From NCBI GenBank assembly GCA_964632945.1, contig CAZWCX010000093.1, positions 1 through 29,626 of the forward strand: a stretch of 29,626 nucleotides of DNA, in the 5' to 3' direction. Below, piece by piece: positions 27,444-29,626 of the stretch. The translations under genes were made by a program, and so were the position numbers. The stretch is from CAZWCX01 sp964632945. GTDB lineage: Bacteria; Planctomycetota; MHYJ01; WSZJ01; CAZWCX01. Position 1 is the stretch's first letter, and each line of letters opens with the position of its first letter. A model generated the notes under the pieces. That model did no database searches. It was not told the origin of the DNA and worked only from the letters and a program-made list of their open reading frames with translations.

Positions 27444-29380
27444 TACGGGTTCTCCCCTGGTTGGAATTCCTTCCACAGGCCGTCGACGGTGACGTCCAGC
27501 GCTCCCATGTCGCGCTGGATCTCCAGTTCGGCGAGGCGGTAGCGCACGACGGCCGAGGTGCGCGCGTTTTCCGCGGAGACCAGGCTCTCCTGGGCTTCGA
27601 GCAAGTCGCGGATCTCCGCCCGCCCGGCCTGGAGGAAGAGGTTGGTGCTTTCCACGCGCCGGCGGGCGAGCTCGAGCGAGCGCTCCTGCGTGCGCACGCT
27701 TTCGCGCGCGGAGAGCAGCGTGCGCAGGGTTTCGCGCACCTGCGACTTGACCTGGTCTTCGACCTCCTGGGCGTTGCGGACCGCCCGTTCGAGGTCGATG
27801 AGGCGGGTGCGATACTGGTTGCGCTCGCTCGTCCGCTCGAAGGCCGGATCGAAGTCGACCGCGCCCGTGTAGATCCCGCGGCGATGATCGAGGCTGGTGT
27901 CGGGAGCCCCGGCCGAGGCGGGGTTGATCCGTCCGCCGAGGGAGGCCTGGCCGAGCAGGCTGAGGTCGGGGAGGAGGTCGTCCGCGGCGACCGCGACTTT
28001 GCGCTGCGCGTCGTCGACGCGGGCCACGGCGACCCGCAAGTCCAGACGCCGGGCAATGGCGATCTCGAGCGCGCGACGCTCCTCCAGTTCGAGCGGGCCG
28101 CGGTTCGTCCGGTCGGGGGGGTGCACCACGACGGCCTCGTCGGCGGCGGGACCCTCGCGCGGCGGTCCGGTCCCCGCGGCGGTGGCTTCCGCCGGCGTCC
28201 CGTCGCCGGCCGCCGGCGGCCCTTCGTCCGCGGTCGAGGTTCGGCGCATCTCCGCCGCATCGCCGACCATCCGCTCGAGGTCGCTTGCGTCCGGTTCCAC
28301 CGCCGCGTCGGGCGGCAAGCCGAGGAGGACCCGGAACTCGTCCAGGCGTCGCGCGTGCGCCTGCAGCGTCGAGATCCAGCGATCCCGCGCGCGCAATTCG
28401 TCCTGGCGCGACTGGTCCACCTGGATTTCGGGCAACCGTCCGGCGTCCGCCAGGCGTCGCGCGCGGCGGGTCGCCGTGATCAGGCGGCGATAGCTCTCCT
28501 CGGTGTTGCGCGCCGCGTCCAATTGTTCCAGCACGGCCAGATAGGCGCGGGCGACGTCGACGGAGAAGGTCTGCTTGAAGCGCTCGAACGTGAAGATGGC
28601 GTAGATCACGTCCCGCTCCGACTGGCGCAGCGGTTCGGCGACGACGAATTGGCCGGCGCCGCGCAGGAGGGGGATCGTGATCGTGGCGTCGGCGAACTGC
28701 CCGAGGGAGGAGCCGACGTCGCCGGTGATCAGGCGGACCAGGGAAAGCCCGATCGCGGCGGTCATCTCCATGCCGTTCTTGAACTTCTGCACCAGCTTGA
28801 GCTCGCCGGTTTCCTCGATCGTCGCCTCGGTGGGATCCGACGTCAGGTCCGCCACCGCCTCGCTCCGCAGGAGGCCCGTCCAGGTCCCGCGAAAGGCGTC
28901 GCGCTCGAGGTCCAGGGCGAGCGCGGCCAGGTAGACCTTCTCCTTTTCCGTCTGGAAGGACCGGCTGTTGCGGGCCGCGATCTGGACCGCCTCCGCCAGG
29001 GAAAGACGCAGGGGAGAGGTCGTGTCGCGGGCGCGCTCGTGCCACGGGGGAAGGTCCGTCGGGGTCGCTTCCGTGAGATAGGCGGGGTCGGGGAACTGGC
29101 GGATGGGGGTCACGGCGCGGGTCCCGTAGGATACCGGCGCGGCCACAGGCAACGTCTGATCGAGCAGCAATCGCCGGCGCAACGTCTCTTCCGGCGAACG
29201 GATGGCGATCGGCTCGGTCCGGCCGAGGGCCTCCTGCTGGGCCTGCTCCACGATCCGTCCGGTGACGCGATCGGCGTCCGTGCGGGCCGACTCGGGGGTC
29301 ATGCACCCGGTCAGGACCGCCGACGCCAGGATCAGGGTCGCGCGGCGGGAGGAAACGGGGCGACCGGATGCGTTTCGCAT
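27443..29380 (-). CDS. Outer-membrane efflux lipoprotein (TolC/OEP family)
   Basis: 645 aa. ATG 29380 is chosen because AGGA lies about 5 nt upstream; two earlier in-frame ATGs (29398, 29434) lack ribosome sites. Residues 1-25 are a lipoprotein signal with lipobox LTGC, so Cys26 is lipidated and the protein should sit in the outer membrane. LRLSLAEAVQIAARNSRSFQTEKEKVYLAALALDL starts the first OEP repeat, and RRALEIAIARRLDLRVAVARVDDAQRKVAVAADDLLPDLSL the second. Long helices (VRNAQEVEDQVKSQVRETLRTLLSARESVRTQERSLELA) form the channel barrel. An Ala/Gly/Pro/Thr-rich insert (about 375-425) joins the repeats and is longer than usual. It is the first gene of the operon, overlapping the adaptor start. 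The promoter must lie in 29381-29626. Confidence 0.92.
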   Translation of the reverse strand: MRNASGRPVSSRRATLILASAVLTGCMTPESARTDADRVTGRIVEQAQQEALGRTEPIAIRSPEETLRRRLLLDQTLPVAAPVSYGTRAVTPIRQFPDPAYLTEATPTDLPPWHERARDTTSPLRLSLAEAVQIAARNSRSFQTEKEKVYLAALALDLERDAFRGTWTGLLRSEAVADLTSDPTEATIEETGELKLVQKFKNGMEMTAAIGLSLVRLITGDVGSSLGQFADATITIPLLRGAGQFVVAEPLRQSERDVIYAIFTFERFKQTFSVDVARAYLAVLEQLDAARNTEESYRRLITATRRARRLADAGRLPEIQVDQSRQDELRARDRWISTLQAHARRLDEFRVLLGLPPDAAVEPDASDLERMVGDAAEMRRTSTADEGPPAAGDGTPAEATAAGTGPPREGPAADEAVVVHPPDRTNRGPLELEERRALEIAIARRLDLRVAVARVDDAQRKVAVAADDLLPDLSLLGQASLGGRINPASAGAPDTSLDHRRGIYTGAVDFDPAFERTSERNQYRTRLIDLERAVRNAQEVEDQVKSQVRETLRTLLSARESVRTQERSLELARRRVESTNLFLQAGRAEIRDLLEAQESLVSAENARTSAVVRYRLAELEIQRDMGALDVTVDGLWKEFQPGENP

Positions 29381-29626
29381 GGCTTCCTGCAGGTACATGA
29401 CAGCAGGGTCCGGCGCACCGGACTCCGATTCCAATGCGCGTGCGACGCCCGGACCCGGCCCGCGCGCCCCGCCCTGATTCCCCCGGGGTCAACCCCGTAA
29501 TCCTACCCGAGTTTCGGGTCGTCTGCCAGCCTCGAGTTCCGGCCGTCGCGACGGTCGATCGCCCCTCCGAATCGAATCGGAATCTCCGATGCGGCTGCGG
29601 CGGGTCATCGCATCGCGATGACCACC
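29381..29626. other. Upstream region of the export operon with three palindromes
   Basis: I see no gene in these 246 bases. They hold the inverted repeat ACCCGA-GTT-TCGGGT (29505-29519), the 12-bp palindrome CCGTCGCGACGG near 29543-29554, and the 21-bp repeat at 29603-29623. The only -10-like box is minus-strand TAGGAT near 29504-29499, without a good -35. The promoter is therefore uncertain. Confidence 0.4.
29603..29623. repeat. 21-bp inverted repeat at the right edge
   Basis: GGTCATCGC (29603-29611), centre ATC, GCGATGACC (29615-29623): perfect 9-bp arms. The size and symmetry fit a dimeric regulator site, but it is about 220 bases from the export operon start and may belong to a gene beyond the window. 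Confidence 0.4.

Noticed and set aside
24895..28260. Apparent giant fusion running into the ABC ATPase
   Set aside because: The upstream 870 codons are an out-of-frame reading of the adaptor and outer-membrane genes; the GTG at 25644 with its ribosome site and overlap explains the real start.
1..29626. CRISPR arrays, insertion sequences, prophage genes, tRNA or rRNA genes
   Set aside because: I looked for regularly spaced repeats, transposase motifs, CCA-ended cloverleafs and rRNA signatures and found none.

Overview
The window is a very GC-rich bacterial chromosome segment with 25 protein-coding genes on both strands. I see no rRNA, tRNA, insertion sequence, phage gene or CRISPR array. Three features suggest Planctomycetota or a neighbouring lineage: a long Hanks-type kinase with MshEN-like N-terminal repeats and a large C-terminal extension, a Tricorn-type protease homologue, and lysine-rich secreted proteins. 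This assignment is an inference from gene style, not a phylogeny.

Left part (1-9145). A membrane-anchored Ser/Thr kinase runs off the left edge. A roughly 600-base gap follows, then a lysine-rich secreted protein with a clear promoter. Next comes a two-gene operon of a thioredoxin and a SAM-dependent methyltransferase. The thioredoxin is the most striking gene in the window. Its only interruption is an in-frame TGA exactly where the first active-site Cys of CxxC should be (UPSC), and hairpins follow at once. It reads as a selenoprotein that an ordinary gene caller would truncate. A Tricorn-like protease is transcribed divergently from it.

Middle (9165-15575). A compact cluster holds a divergent alpha/beta-hydrolase followed by five co-directional genes: RimK-like ATP-grasp ligase, GCS2/YbdK carboxylate-amine ligase, class I glutamine-amidotransferase-like protein (TTG start, overlapping), a second ATP-grasp-like protein, and another esterase. 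Three predicted amide-forming enzymes, one amidotransferase and two hydrolases suggest a pathway that makes or attaches a small peptide-like molecule of unknown structure.

Right part (15777-23412). Housekeeping genes: glgC with a near-consensus promoter, ispH, a membrane protein with a winged-helix regulator, clpS, a small unrecognised protein, proB-proA (overlapping), and a two-gene unit of a VOC protein and a hypothetical protein. A 20-base element with an inverted repeat occurs upstream of both ispH and the membrane protein/regulator operon, so it may be the regulator's operator.

Right end (23630-29380). A four-gene, fully overlapping operon encodes a MacAB-TolC-like tripartite export system: outer-membrane lipoprotein, membrane fusion protein, ABC ATPase and MacB/FtsX-type permease.
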